A stretch of 64,000 nt of DNA from DASUPK01 sp963815045 (GTDB lineage Bacteria > Actinomycetota > Thermoleophilia > Solirubrobacterales > 70-9). The notes beneath the pieces are model-generated. The model saw only the letters and a program-made list of their open reading frames with translations, was not told the DNA's origin and ran no database searches. Made by a program: the position numbers and the translations under genes. Below, in pieces: positions 18,368-27,014 of this stretch. Position 1 is the first letter of the stretch, and every line of letters starts with the position of its first letter. Where the stretch lies: assembly GCA_963815045.1 (NCBI GenBank), contig CAWFET010000003.1, forward strand, positions 186,001 through 250,000. The letters are read 5' to 3'.

Positions 18368-18779
18368 CGGCCGCGGGCGCTCCCTCCTGACCCGGCGGCC
18401 AGAAGGGCCACTCCTCGAAGTGCGAGCAGAGGCACGTGTCGTTCAGACGGACGACCCAGAGGTCGCGGTATTCCTTCTGCTGGCGGTGAACCCGCCCCTC
18501 CTTGTCCGTCGCCCTCTTGTAGTCGACGGTAACCCGCGCGACCCCGGTGTCGCCCTCGACCGCCAGCACCTCGCTGGTCATCTCGAACGCCTCATCCGGC
18601 CCGATCCGCTCCCCCTCCCACATCTCCGCGATCGCCTCGAGACCCACATGCGGCGTCTCGTACGGCGCCGTGGAGTAGCTGGCGTCCTCCGTGAACAGCT
18701 CGGCCAGGACCTCGGTCCCCGGCGTCCGCCAGGCCCGCTCGTAGGCGGCGATCCAGTCGGCGAGCTGCGCGCGATTCAC
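18360..18779 (-). CDS. SnoaL/NTF2-like fold protein
   Basis: A 139-aa protein of the NTF2-like superfamily: WIAAYERAWRTPGTEVLAELFTEDASYS at the start, HVGLEAIAEMWEGE, and a C-terminal sheet (RVHRQQKEYRDLWVVRLND). Members are small enzymes or ligand-binding proteins, and the ligand is not predictable. It overlaps lipB and is probably the first gene of the lipB-lipA unit. Two further NTF2-like proteins lie at 45744 and 56215. Confidence 0.82.
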   Translation of the reverse strand: MNRAQLADWIAAYERAWRTPGTEVLAELFTEDASYSTAPYETPHVGLEAIAEMWEGERIGPDEAFEMTSEVLAVEGDTGVARVTVDYKRATDKEGRVHRQQKEYRDLWVVRLNDTCLCSHFEEWPFWPPGQEGAPAAGA

Positions 18780-18886
18780 AACGCCGCCACCCTAGAGCGA
18801 GACGACGGAGACCGTGTCGAGTGCCTCCGCGGCGACCGCCTTCGCCGCCTCGAGCGGCGTCACCGACCGTTGCGGACGGGGATGCT

Positions 18887-19786
18887 TCAGTCCCGCGGAC
18901 GGGGCGTGGTCCCCTCCTGAAGCCACTTCTCGCAGCCCTTTTCCGAGTCCTTGCCCTTCCCGCCCTTGCAGGCGTCGTGGCCTCTCTGCCCGAGCAGGGC
19001 GTCCTTTCCGTTTCCCCCGGACAGCTGATCCTTTCCGCGGCCACCGCAGATCAGGTCGTTGCCCCCGTAACCGAACAGCTTGTCGTTTCCCTCTAGCCCG
19101 GCCATCACGTCCCGGCCCTGCGTGCCGTGCAGATCCTCGCTGTGCCGAGTCCCGACGATGGTCGATCGCTTGCCCTTGCAGGTCGGACAGCTCGACAGGT
19201 TCCCGTCCTGAGTCTCGTCACCCAGACCGTCACGGTCGCAGTCGGGCTCAACCATCGCGGAGAGATCCAACTGGCGGTTCATCGCGGACGCGCCGAACGG
19301 ATCCGTCGGTGTGAATGTCGCCGTTCCCGGCGGAGCCACATCGCCGCCGACCGGTCCATTCAGCAGCTCGGTGTCGCCTGGCTGAGGCCGATCGCAGTAG
19401 CCGGCGCTTCCGGTGAAGAACCCGATCAGGTCGCCGGCCTTGACGGCGGCCTGCACCGGGAACGTGCTCAATGTGCCGATGGCTGGAGCCACGAGGCCGC
19501 TCTCCGCGATCACCTCGAAGTCGTTCCCTTGCACACGGCGGGCGACCTTGAACTTCAGGGAGGGAACCTGAGCGGTGATCGCCGACCCTTCGAAGCTCCA
19601 TCTCGTGATCACCCCGTCATTGAGAACGGTGTACTGGAGCCAGGTGAAGCCTGCAGCACATCCCTTTGAGTCCGGGGTGAACGTTTGACCGATCTGCGTC
19701 GCCGCCACCGCACTTCCCGAAGCGGCGAGGGCTGTCACCAGAGCGACCAGCGCCGGGATGGCGGACCGTCTCATGATCGAAAGCAT
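18887..19786 (-). CDS. secreted protein: beta-sandwich domain plus RTX-like Gly/Asp repeats
   Basis: A 299-aa protein with a signal peptide (to about 29, cut near AVA-A). Residues 30-190 form a beta-rich domain with DGVITRWSFEG and TFPVQAAVKAGDLIGFF, the same landmarks as in the secreted protein at 11035-11781. A DCDRDGLGDETQDG loop resembles a calcium-binding thrombospondin-3 type segment. Residues about 210-280 hold hemolysin-type nonapeptide repeats (GLEGNDKLFGYGGNDLICGG, GGNGKDALLGQRG) that would bind calcium. ATG 19786 or 19774 could start it. Function unknown; extracellular. Confidence 0.8.
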   Translation of the reverse strand: MLSIMRRSAIPALVALVTALAASGSAVAATQIGQTFTPDSKGCAAGFTWLQYTVLNDGVITRWSFEGSAITAQVPSLKFKVARRVQGNDFEVIAESGLVAPAIGTLSTFPVQAAVKAGDLIGFFTGSAGYCDRPQPGDTELLNGPVGGDVAPPGTATFTPTDPFGASAMNRQLDLSAMVEPDCDRDGLGDETQDGNLSSCPTCKGKRSTIVGTRHSEDLHGTQGRDVMAGLEGNDKLFGYGGNDLICGGRGKDQLSGGNGKDALLGQRGHDACKGGKGKDSEKGCEKWLQEGTTPRPRD

Positions 19787-19852
19787 GAGTGTCTAGAGGG
19801 TCCCATCCCCCGTACGCGCCGCCATCCGTGTTCAACACCGAAACGGCAGGGG

Positions 19853-21217
19853 CTAGAGCGCGAGCCCGAGCGGGGATTCGAGCAGCTCGCGCACGCGCGC
19901 CAGGAACTGGGCGCCGTCGGCGCCGTAGAGGATGCGGTGGTCGCAGGCGAGGGTGACGCCCATCAGCTGCCGGGCCACGATTTCGCCGGAGTCGGCCACC
20001 ACCGGCTTCGCCTTGAGCTCGCCCACGGCGAGGATGCCTGCCTGAGGCGTGTTGATCACCGCGTGGAAGTTCGAGATCCCGTACATGCCGAGGTTGGAGA
20101 CGGTGAAGGTGCCGCCGGAGAGCTCGGGCGGCGTGATCGACCCGTCCCGGACCCGCGCGGCGAGCGCCCGCGTCTCGGTGGAGATCTGCCGCAATCCCTT
20201 TCGGTCGGCGTCGAAGACGGTGGGAACGACCAGCGCGTCTTGGGCGGCCACCGCCACGCCGACGTTGATCCGCGAATACAGCTCGATCTTCCCGTCGCGG
20301 TAAGCGCCGTTGGCTCGGGGGAACTCGCCCAGAGCCAGCGCGCAGGCCTTGACGACCATGTCGTTGAAGGTAGGGACCGGCTCGCCCTCCTCGGCCTGCG
20401 CCTTCAGCGCCGCTCGTCCCTCGACCGCCGCGCTCATGTCGATCTCGGCCTGCAGGTAGAAGTGCGGCGCGGTCGCCTTCGACTCGGCCATCCGCCGCGC
20501 GACCGTCTGCTGCAGCTTGGTGAGCTCGAGCACCTGCACCTGTCCCTTGGCCGTCTCTGGTTTCTCGGCGACGCCGGGCGTCGGCCCTGCCGGAGCGGCC
20601 GGCGCAACCGCAGCCTCCGCCGGGACCTGCGCGGCCGCCGCCCCGCCGGAGAGCGCCCGCTCGACGTCCTTCTTGACGATCCGCCCACCCGGCCCGGACC
20701 CGCTCACGGCGGAGAGATCCAACCCGCGATCCCTGGCGATCCGCTTGGCGATCGGAGAGGCCCGAAGCCGCCCGTCACCCCCAGCCGCGGCTGGGGAAGG
20801 AGGTGTAGCCACCGGACCCGGCGAACCCGGCGGCGTGACCGGGGATGCGGCACCAGCAGGCTCCGGCCGTTCGATGGCCGGCTGATCTGCGTCAGGAGTC
20901 TGAACCTCGGTCTCAGCGCCGGCCCTGCCTGCTGGGGCCGCAGCCCCGGGCGCGCCGCCATTCCCGCCGACAACCTCGGATGCATCCCCCACCCGCGCAA
21001 TCGGATCCCCGACCGGCAGCGTGTCCCCCTCCTGCGCCATGACCTCGACCAGCGTCCCGGCGGAGTCGGACTCGTAGACCATGTTGGCCTTGTCGGTCTC
21101 GATCTCGACGAGCTCCTCGCCGACCTCAACCGAGTCTCCGACACCCTTGAGCCAGCGCAGCACCGTCCCCTCCTCCATGGAGTCGGACAGCCTCGGCATG
21201 ACGATGTCGACGGCCAT
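19853..21217 (-). CDS. pdhC: dihydrolipoamide acetyltransferase, E2 of pyruvate dehydrogenase
   Basis: A 454-aa protein. One lipoyl domain (1-78) has the modified Lys in IETDKANMVYE. An Ala/Pro-rich linker follows. The peripheral subunit-binding domain is at about 150-190 (ASPIAKRIARDRGLDLSAVSG). The catalytic domain (about 225-454) ends with ACDHRILYGADGAQFL, holding the catalytic His and Asp. It transfers acetyl groups to CoA. Its ATG overlaps the E1 beta stop by one base. A branched-chain specificity cannot be ruled out, but a single such set beside lipA/B favours pyruvate. Confidence 0.92.
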   Translation of the reverse strand: MAVDIVMPRLSDSMEEGTVLRWLKGVGDSVEVGEELVEIETDKANMVYESDSAGTLVEVMAQEGDTLPVGDPIARVGDASEVVGGNGGAPGAAAPAGRAGAETEVQTPDADQPAIERPEPAGAASPVTPPGSPGPVATPPSPAAAGGDGRLRASPIAKRIARDRGLDLSAVSGSGPGGRIVKKDVERALSGGAAAAQVPAEAAVAPAAPAGPTPGVAEKPETAKGQVQVLELTKLQQTVARRMAESKATAPHFYLQAEIDMSAAVEGRAALKAQAEEGEPVPTFNDMVVKACALALGEFPRANGAYRDGKIELYSRINVGVAVAAQDALVVPTVFDADRKGLRQISTETRALAARVRDGSITPPELSGGTFTVSNLGMYGISNFHAVINTPQAGILAVGELKAKPVVADSGEIVARQLMGVTLACDHRILYGADGAQFLARVRELLESPLGLAL

Positions 21218-22206
21218 CAGAGGCTGCCCTCCAGCGTCTGAAGGGCCGCGCTGACGATGTGTTCGACGTGCGGGATCGCCGCCTGCTCCATCCGCTTCGA
21301 GTAGGGCATCGGGACGTCGGCGCCGGTGACCCGCTCGATCGGCGCGTCGAGATGGTCGAAGGCCTGCCCCTGGATCAGGGCGGCCAGATTCGCGCCGACG
21401 CCACCGTGCGGCCAGCCCTCCTCGACGATCACGGCTCGGTTCGTCTTGCGGACTGACTCGACGATCGTGTCGAGGTCGAGGGGACGCAGCGTGCGGGGAT
21501 CGATCACCTCGGCCTCGACGCCGTGCTCCTCGGAGAGGGTCTTGGCGGCCTGCTGGGCCACCTCGACCATGCGCAGGATGGCGACGATCGTCACGTCCGA
21601 GCCCTCGCGCCGGATCGCGGCCTCACCGAAGTTGACGACCCCGTCGCCGTTCTCGGGAACCTCGCCGCGCAGGCCGTAGAGCGATTCGTGCTCGATGAAG
21701 ATCACCGGGTTGTCGTCGCGGATCGCCGCCTTGAGCAGGCCCTTGCCGTCGGCCGGAGTGGAGGGGCAGGCGACGAGCAGTCCCGGGATCTGCAGGAACA
21801 TCGCCTCGAAGCTGTGTGAGTGGGTCGGTCCGAGCTGGTGACCGCCGCCCCCCGGCATCCGGACGACGAGCGGCACCCGAACCTGGCCGCCGAACATGTA
21901 GGGAATCGCAGCGGCGTGGTTGACGATCTGGTCCATCGCCAGCAGCGCGAAGTTGACGGTCATGATCTCGACGATCGGCCGCAGGCCCCCCATCCCCGCG
22001 CCGACGCCCATGCCGACGATGGAGTTCTCGGAGATCGGGGTGTCGCGGACCCGCTTCTCACCGAACTCGTCGAGCAGGCCCTCGGTGACCTTGAAGGATC
22101 CCTGGAACACCGCAACGTCCTCACCCATCACGAAGACGCTCTCGTCGCGGCGCATCTCCTCCGCCATCGCGTCCCGCAGGGCCTCGCGCATCCGCATCAC
22201 GGCCAT
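21217..22206 (-). CDS. pdhB: pyruvate dehydrogenase E1 component, beta subunit
   Basis: A 329-aa transketolase-like protein. MRMREALRDAMAEEMRRDE and FVMGEDVAVFQGSFKVTEGL are typical of the N-terminal domain, and ENSIVGMGVGAGMGGLRPIVEI forms the subunit interface with the ThDP site. The C-terminal domain has VIDPRTLRPLD. With E1 alpha it decarboxylates pyruvate. It shares one base with the genes on both sides, a tightly coupled E1a-E1b-E2 operon. Confidence 0.94.
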   Translation of the reverse strand: MAVMRMREALRDAMAEEMRRDESVFVMGEDVAVFQGSFKVTEGLLDEFGEKRVRDTPISENSIVGMGVGAGMGGLRPIVEIMTVNFALLAMDQIVNHAAAIPYMFGGQVRVPLVVRMPGGGGHQLGPTHSHSFEAMFLQIPGLLVACPSTPADGKGLLKAAIRDDNPVIFIEHESLYGLRGEVPENGDGVVNFGEAAIRREGSDVTIVAILRMVEVAQQAAKTLSEEHGVEAEVIDPRTLRPLDLDTIVESVRKTNRAVIVEEGWPHGGVGANLAALIQGQAFDHLDAPIERVTGADVPMPYSKRMEQAAIPHVEHIVSAALQTLEGSL

Positions 22207-23432
22207 CAGTGCACGTCCTCGGGCCGCGTGTCGGGTTGGACGCCCTCAGCCTCGAGCAGCTCCTCGTCCTCGGCGTATTCCGCTCCGCGCTCGGCGAGCT
22301 TGCGGGCGCGCTCGGTCGCGTCGCGCTCCTCCTCCGCCGCGTGCGAGTCGGGCGAGCGCTCGTCGACCCCGTACCAGCCGGGAACCTGGTCGCCGAGGAC
22401 GTAGAGGTGGTCATAGAGGGAGTCGAGGGGCGGCTCCGGGGAGTTGTCGGCGAATTCCACCGCGTCGGTCACGACCCGGTCGGCCTCCTCGCGGATCTCA
22501 TCCACGTCGGCCGCGGTGAGCACCTTCTCGGAGACCAGACGCTTCGAGAAGCTCTCGATGGGGTCCTTGTGCTGCCACTCCTCGACCTCCTCCTTGGTCC
22601 GGTAGACCTCGGGGTCGGCGGCGGAATGCCCGCGGTAGCGGTAGGTGAAGGCCTCGACCAGGGTCGGTCTGCGGTCCTCGCGCGCCAGGCGGATGTGCTC
22701 CGCCACCGTCTCGCGGACCGCCATCACATCCATGCCGTCGACCCTCACGCCGGGTACGCCCATGCCCTCCGCCTTGTGGGAGAGATCGGTGACCGCCGAG
22801 TGCCGCTCGAGCGAGGTGCCCATGCCGTAGAGGTTGTTCTCGACCAAAAAGACGACGGGCAGGCTCCAGAGCGCCGCCAGGTTCATCGTCTCGCCGAAGT
22901 TGCCCGTGTTCGAGGCGCCGTCGCCGAACATGCAGACGGTCACCTCGTCGGTCCCGCGGTAGTCGGAGGAGAGCGCCAGGCCCGCCGCGAGCGGCAGGTT
23001 CCCGCCGACGATCCCGTAGCCGCCCATGAAGCGGTGCTCGAGGTCGAAGATGTGCATCGAGCCGCCCCGGCCGCCTGACGTTCCGTCCACGCGGCCGAAC
23101 AGCTCCGCCATCACCCGCTTCGGGTCGGTGCCCCGGGCGATCGCGTGGCCGTGGGTCCGGTATGTCCCGATCAGGTAGTCGTCCGGGCGCATCACGGAGG
23201 TGGTCCCGACGATCGTGGCCTCCTCGCCGACCGCCAGGTGGAGGAAGCCACCGGCCTTGGCGCGCTGGTACTGGCGTCCCGCCTCCTCCTCGAAGCGGCG
23301 AATCAACGCCATCTGGCTGAGCAGCTCGCGGCAGGTGGCCTCCTCGGGGAGCTTCGGCTTGGCCGCGGCCTTGCCCTTGCCGTCGGACGATCCGGTCGAC
23401 CGCCGTCCCGATTTGGTCTTGCTCTCTGCCAC
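22206..23432 (-). CDS. pdhA: pyruvate dehydrogenase E1 component, alpha subunit
   Basis: A 408-aa protein. The ThDP/Mg motif GDGASNTGNFGETMNLAAL and the following VVFLVENNLYGMG are complete, as is the phosphorylation-loop-like YRYRGHSAADPEVYR. The first 30 residues are a Lys/Ser/Gly-rich extension and the last 60 a very acidic helical one (HAAEEERDATERARKLAERG), both beyond the usual family ends. First gene of the operon, divergent from a secreted-protein gene across 94 bases. Confidence 0.94.
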   Translation of the reverse strand: MAESKTKSGRRSTGSSDGKGKAAAKPKLPEEATCRELLSQMALIRRFEEEAGRQYQRAKAGGFLHLAVGEEATIVGTTSVMRPDDYLIGTYRTHGHAIARGTDPKRVMAELFGRVDGTSGGRGGSMHIFDLEHRFMGGYGIVGGNLPLAAGLALSSDYRGTDEVTVCMFGDGASNTGNFGETMNLAALWSLPVVFLVENNLYGMGTSLERHSAVTDLSHKAEGMGVPGVRVDGMDVMAVRETVAEHIRLAREDRRPTLVEAFTYRYRGHSAADPEVYRTKEEVEEWQHKDPIESFSKRLVSEKVLTAADVDEIREEADRVVTDAVEFADNSPEPPLDSLYDHLYVLGDQVPGWYGVDERSPDSHAAEEERDATERARKLAERGAEYAEDEELLEAEGVQPDTRPEDVH

Positions 23433-23526
23433 TGGGCTCAGCCTACTCCTGGGGCCTTTCGACCTGGCCGAATCCGCCGTCTGCGGTGGGTTAGAGTCTT
23501 CAAATCAACGGACCTGGGAGGGAAAC

Positions 23527-24399
23527 GTGATCAGCATCCGTCGTCTCCTACTGGCCAGCGTATGCATGCTCGCCATGGTGGCCGCGACAGCGGCGCCCGC
23601 CGGTGCCTTCTACTACCCGTCCGGGCCGCAGGTGAACGTCGACAAGAGCCAGCTGACGGGGTGGCAGCAGTGCTTCAGCGACACCTACGCCGACAACACG
23701 TCGCCGCTCGCCGGCATCTTCGGCCAATGCGACAAGGGACTGCTGCTGCTGGCCGGCGGCCCGACGGACAGCTCCACGCTGACCGTGCTAGCCGCTGCGC
23801 CGCGGGCGGACGTCCTCTTCGAGACCGGGAAGTCCGATACCCCGCACGACGCCAACGGGAGCGGCTGGTACTTCAACAACGACTTCTCGTGGGGCTTTGC
23901 CAAGCAGGGCGACCCGATCCTGCGCGACAGCTGCGACGTCGAGGCCAGCGCGGATGGTGACCCCAACGGCCCCAACCCGGACCTCCGCCTCTGCTGGCAC
24001 ACGTTCGGTGGTTTTCTCGACAACGGCTACCGGGCCGGAGCGGTGGTCGACCTCAACAGCAGCACGGCCTACACGCGCTACGTCTACCAGGCCACCTGCG
24101 ACACGACCGTGCAGGTCGGGAAGGTCAGGAGAAATCGCAAGAAGGGGACCGCGACGCTGCCCCTGACCCTGCCGGTCGCCGGCACGGTGGTGGGGTCCGG
24201 CAAGGGCCTGAAGCAGGTCCAGGTCACCGCCGCCGGGGCCGGGGTCGTCGATCTCCCCGTGAAGCCCAAGGGCGCCAAGAGGCGGAAGCTCAAGGCCGAG
24301 GGCAAGGCGAAGGTCAGCGAGAAGATCAGCTTCACGGCCAGCTGCGGCGCCACGGGTGAGAGCGGCAGCAAGGTCAAGCTGCGCAAGCGGCTGGGCTGA
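23527..24399 (+). CDS. secreted protein with Lys-rich C-terminal domain, unknown function
   Basis: A 290-aa protein. GTG 23527 follows GGAGGGAAAC. Residues 1-27 are a signal peptide (LLLASVCMLAMVAATAAPAGA). The middle (28-195) is novel to me, with Cys in CFSDTYADN, GQCDKG, RDSCDVE, RLCWHTFGG and YQATCDTT. The last ~85 residues (VGKVRRNRKKGTATLPLTLP to KVKLRKRLG) are a basic beta-rich domain also seen at the end of the protein at 38839-40089. Probably cell-surface, perhaps binding acidic wall polymers (inference). Confidence 0.78.
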   Translation: MISIRRLLLASVCMLAMVAATAAPAGAFYYPSGPQVNVDKSQLTGWQQCFSDTYADNTSPLAGIFGQCDKGLLLLAGGPTDSSTLTVLAAAPRADVLFETGKSDTPHDANGSGWYFNNDFSWGFAKQGDPILRDSCDVEASADGDPNGPNPDLRLCWHTFGGFLDNGYRAGAVVDLNSSTAYTRYVYQATCDTTVQVGKVRRNRKKGTATLPLTLPVAGTVVGSGKGLKQVQVTAAGAGVVDLPVKPKGAKRRKLKAEGKAKVSEKISFTASCGATGESGSKVKLRKRLG

Positions 24400-24406
24400 G
24401 CGGCTC

Positions 24407-25012
24407 TCAGGCTCCCGAGGCGGCCCGCACGGCCTCCTCGAGGCGGTCGTCGCCCCAGAAGAGCTCTTTCCCGACGGCCACCGTGGGGATCCCCTCGATG
24501 CCCCGCTCCAGCGCCTCGTCGGTTGCGGCCCGGAGCTTGTCCTTGACCGACTTCGTCTCGATTCCCTTCGTCACCGCGTTGGGATGGAGCTCGCAGGCTG
24601 CGGCGGCCACCAGCACGTTGTTGAGGTCGCTCATGTCGCGGCCGGCCGCGAAGACCTGGCGGAAGCAGGCGAGGGAGAACGAGACGACGCGCCCGGACTC
24701 CTTCGCGTAGACCGCCGCCCGCACGGGATTGAGGCTGTAGTTCTCGATCGGCCAGCCCTCGGGGTAGACGACCTTCGGCAGGCCACGCTCGTCCGCTCGC
24801 CGCTGGACCTCCGCCAGGTGGTCGGGATCCGGGCCTTCCGGTGGCAGAGACCAGGGCCGCCTGCCGGTTGTCCGCAGCAGATGGCCGAATGAGATCGGCT
24901 GCCACTCGGGCTGCTCGAGCTCTACCTCCGCGAACAGGCCGCTGATTCGCTCGGCCGCCAGATAGGAGTACGGCGAGTTGAAGTCGTAGTAGAAGATCGC
25001 CCGCTCGGTCAT
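24407..25012 (-). CDS. DsbA-family protein, 2-hydroxychromene-2-carboxylate isomerase type
   Basis: A 201-aa thioredoxin-fold protein. IFYYDFNSPYSYLAAERI places Ser-Pro-Tyr-Ser where DsbA has CxxC, as in the 2-hydroxychromene-2-carboxylate isomerase and kappa-GST branch. GIPTVAVGKELFWGDDRLEE is the cis-Pro region and end. Such enzymes use glutathione or a related thiol for isomerisation; the substrate is unknown. Its ATG overlaps the TMEM175 gene stop by 4 bases. Confidence 0.88.
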   Translation of the reverse strand: MTERAIFYYDFNSPYSYLAAERISGLFAEVELEQPEWQPISFGHLLRTTGRRPWSLPPEGPDPDHLAEVQRRADERGLPKVVYPEGWPIENYSLNPVRAAVYAKESGRVVSFSLACFRQVFAAGRDMSDLNNVLVAAAACELHPNAVTKGIETKSVKDKLRAATDEALERGIEGIPTVAVGKELFWGDDRLEEAVRAASGA

Positions 25013-25599
25013 CCGTCGGGACTCCGCATTCCGGCGACCATGTAGTAGACCGCCAGGGCGCCGATGATCACCAGCACCGCGACCGGGTTGATGAACGCGA
25101 CCAGCACGGCGACCAGGTAGAACGGATTGCCGATCTGGAAGGCGAGCGATCTGCGGCGAACCTCCTCGTCGGTCAACTCGACGCCGAGCTTCTCGCGGTG
25201 GCGGGTGATGTATTCCCAGAGCACGCCGAAGGCGATGGCCATCAGGACGAAGGAGGCGGCGTAGACGGCCGCGGCGACATGCTCGTCCTCGGTGGACTTG
25301 AGGTGTTCGGCCATCAGCGCGGTGGCGAACGGGATCAGCACCACCGACATCAGGACGAGCAGGTTGAGGTAGAGAACGCCGCGGTCCGCGCGCTTCAGGT
25401 GATCGATCACCCCATGATGGTTCACCCAGATGATCCCGATCACCCAGAAGCTGACGAAGAACGAGGCGAACGAGGGCCACTCGTCGCCGAGCTTGTGCCA
25501 CAGGCCGTTCCCCGTCGGCACGGCGATGTCGAGCACCAGCAGGGTGATCGCGACCGCGAAGACCCCGTCCGAGAAGGCCTCCAGTCGGTTCTTCGTCAT
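25009..25599 (-). CDS. TMEM175 / DUF1211 family potassium channel-like protein
   Basis: A 196-aa protein with six hydrophobic helices. The family signature RLEAFSDGVFAVAITLLVLDI is at the start of helix 1 (FSD motif). WVIGIIWVNHHGVIDHLKRADRGVLYLNLLVL matches helices 2-3. Bacterial members are tetrameric K+ channels of low selectivity. It starts 3 bases after the lpdA stop and overlaps the next gene by 4 bases, so it is cotranscribed with lpdA. Confidence 0.9.
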   Translation of the reverse strand: MTKNRLEAFSDGVFAVAITLLVLDIAVPTGNGLWHKLGDEWPSFASFFVSFWVIGIIWVNHHGVIDHLKRADRGVLYLNLLVLMSVVLIPFATALMAEHLKSTEDEHVAAAVYAASFVLMAIAFGVLWEYITRHREKLGVELTDEEVRRRSLAFQIGNPFYLVAVLVAFINPVAVLVIIGALAVYYMVAGMRSPDG

Positions 25600-25602
25600 T
25601 TC

Positions 25603-26970
25603 CTAAGCGTGGATCGCCCAGCCGTCGACGGCGCGGGCGCCGTCGAGGATCGCCTCCGACATCGTCGGATGCGGGTGGATGATGCGCTGCAGCTCCGGAT
25701 AGCCGCCCTCGAGCGCCATCACGTTGCAGATCTCGCTGATCATGTCGCAGGCGATGTTCCCGACGATGTGGGCGCCCAGGATCTCTCCGTACTCGGGGTC
25801 GCCGACGATCTTCACGAGCCCGGCGCGATCGTCGTAGACGACCGAGGCGCCGGCGCCGCCCAGCTTGAACTTGCCGACCTTGATCTGGCGCCCGGCGTCC
25901 TTCGCCTGCTCCTCGGTCAAGCCGACGCTCGCCACCTGCGGGTGGGTGAAGGTCGCGCCCGGGATCAGGTCGACGTTGATGGGCTCGGTCTCGTGGCCCG
26001 CCGCCACCTCGACGGCGACGACGCCCTCCTCCTCGGCCTTGTGGGCGAGGGCGGGGCCGCGGACGAGGTCGCCGATCGCGAAGATGCCGTCGGCCGAGGT
26101 CCGCTGGAGCTCGTCGATCTCGATCTGGCCGCGATCGTTGGTCTTGACGCCGGCCGCGTCGAGGTTGAGTGGATCCGTGTCGGGCTTCCGCCCGCCGGCG
26201 ATGACCAGGTAATCGGCCTTGATCTCCCCCTCGCCGGCCTTCACCTTGACGCCGCTCTTCTGCTCCTCGACGCTTTCGACCTTGGTGCCGGTGAGCACCT
26301 CCATGCCGTCCTTCTTGAACTGGCGCTCGACGACCCGGGCCATGTCCTTGTCCTCCAGCGGCAGGATCTGGTCGAGCATCTCGATCAGCGTGACCTGGAC
26401 GCCCATGCGGGAATAGGCGGAGGCGATCTCCGAGCCGGAGGCGCCGGCCCCGGCGATCACCAGCGACTTGGGCATCGTCTCGAGCGAGTAGGCGCCCCAG
26501 GTGTCGATCACGCGGTCGGAGAAGTCAACTCCGGGGATCGGCATTGCGACGGAGCCGGTGGCGAGCACGATCGCCTTTGCCTGGTGCTCGTCATCGCCGA
26601 CCTTCACCCTGCCCCCGCCGGCAAGAGAGGCCTCGCCCTGGAGGAAGTCGGCCTTGTTCTTCTTCCAGAGGAACTCGACGCCGTCCTCGAGAGTCTTCGA
26701 GACCTTGGTCCGGCGTTCCTGGAGCGCCTTCCAGTCGATCTCCGCCTTCCCGGCCTTGATGCCGAGCTCGGCGCCATCCGCGCTCACGGCGTGGAAGATC
26801 TCGGCGGTGTGGAGGACCGTCTTCGCCGGGATGCAGGCGTAGTTGAGGCAGCGGCCGCCCGCCTTGTCGCGCTCGACCACAGCCGTCTTCTGCCCGAGCT
26901 GGGCTGCCCTGATTGCGGCCACGTAACCCCCCGGGCCGCCTCCGATCACGATCACGTCGTACTCGGCCAT
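25603..26970 (-). CDS. lpdA: dihydrolipoyl dehydrogenase (E3)
   Basis: A 455-aa flavoprotein. The FAD fold is VIVIGGGPGGYVAA and the redox disulfide is in GGRCLNYACIPAKTVL, where Ala precedes the second Cys (often Gly) and Ala replaces the usual Ser after Pro. NAD fold SLVIAGAGASGSEIASA. The acid-base HPHPTMSEAI is intact near the end. It reoxidises lipoyl groups of the 2-oxoacid dehydrogenases. It lies about 2.2 kb from the E1-E2 operon, separated by a divergent secreted-protein gene. Confidence 0.95.
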   Translation of the reverse strand: MAEYDVIVIGGGPGGYVAAIRAAQLGQKTAVVERDKAGGRCLNYACIPAKTVLHTAEIFHAVSADGAELGIKAGKAEIDWKALQERRTKVSKTLEDGVEFLWKKNKADFLQGEASLAGGGRVKVGDDEHQAKAIVLATGSVAMPIPGVDFSDRVIDTWGAYSLETMPKSLVIAGAGASGSEIASAYSRMGVQVTLIEMLDQILPLEDKDMARVVERQFKKDGMEVLTGTKVESVEEQKSGVKVKAGEGEIKADYLVIAGGRKPDTDPLNLDAAGVKTNDRGQIEIDELQRTSADGIFAIGDLVRGPALAHKAEEEGVVAVEVAAGHETEPINVDLIPGATFTHPQVASVGLTEEQAKDAGRQIKVGKFKLGGAGASVVYDDRAGLVKIVGDPEYGEILGAHIVGNIACDMISEICNVMALEGGYPELQRIIHPHPTMSEAILDGARAVDGWAIHA

Positions 26971-27014
26971 TGGCCTTCGACTCTATAGGAGCAGGCGTTT
27001 CGGCCCTGCTGGTC

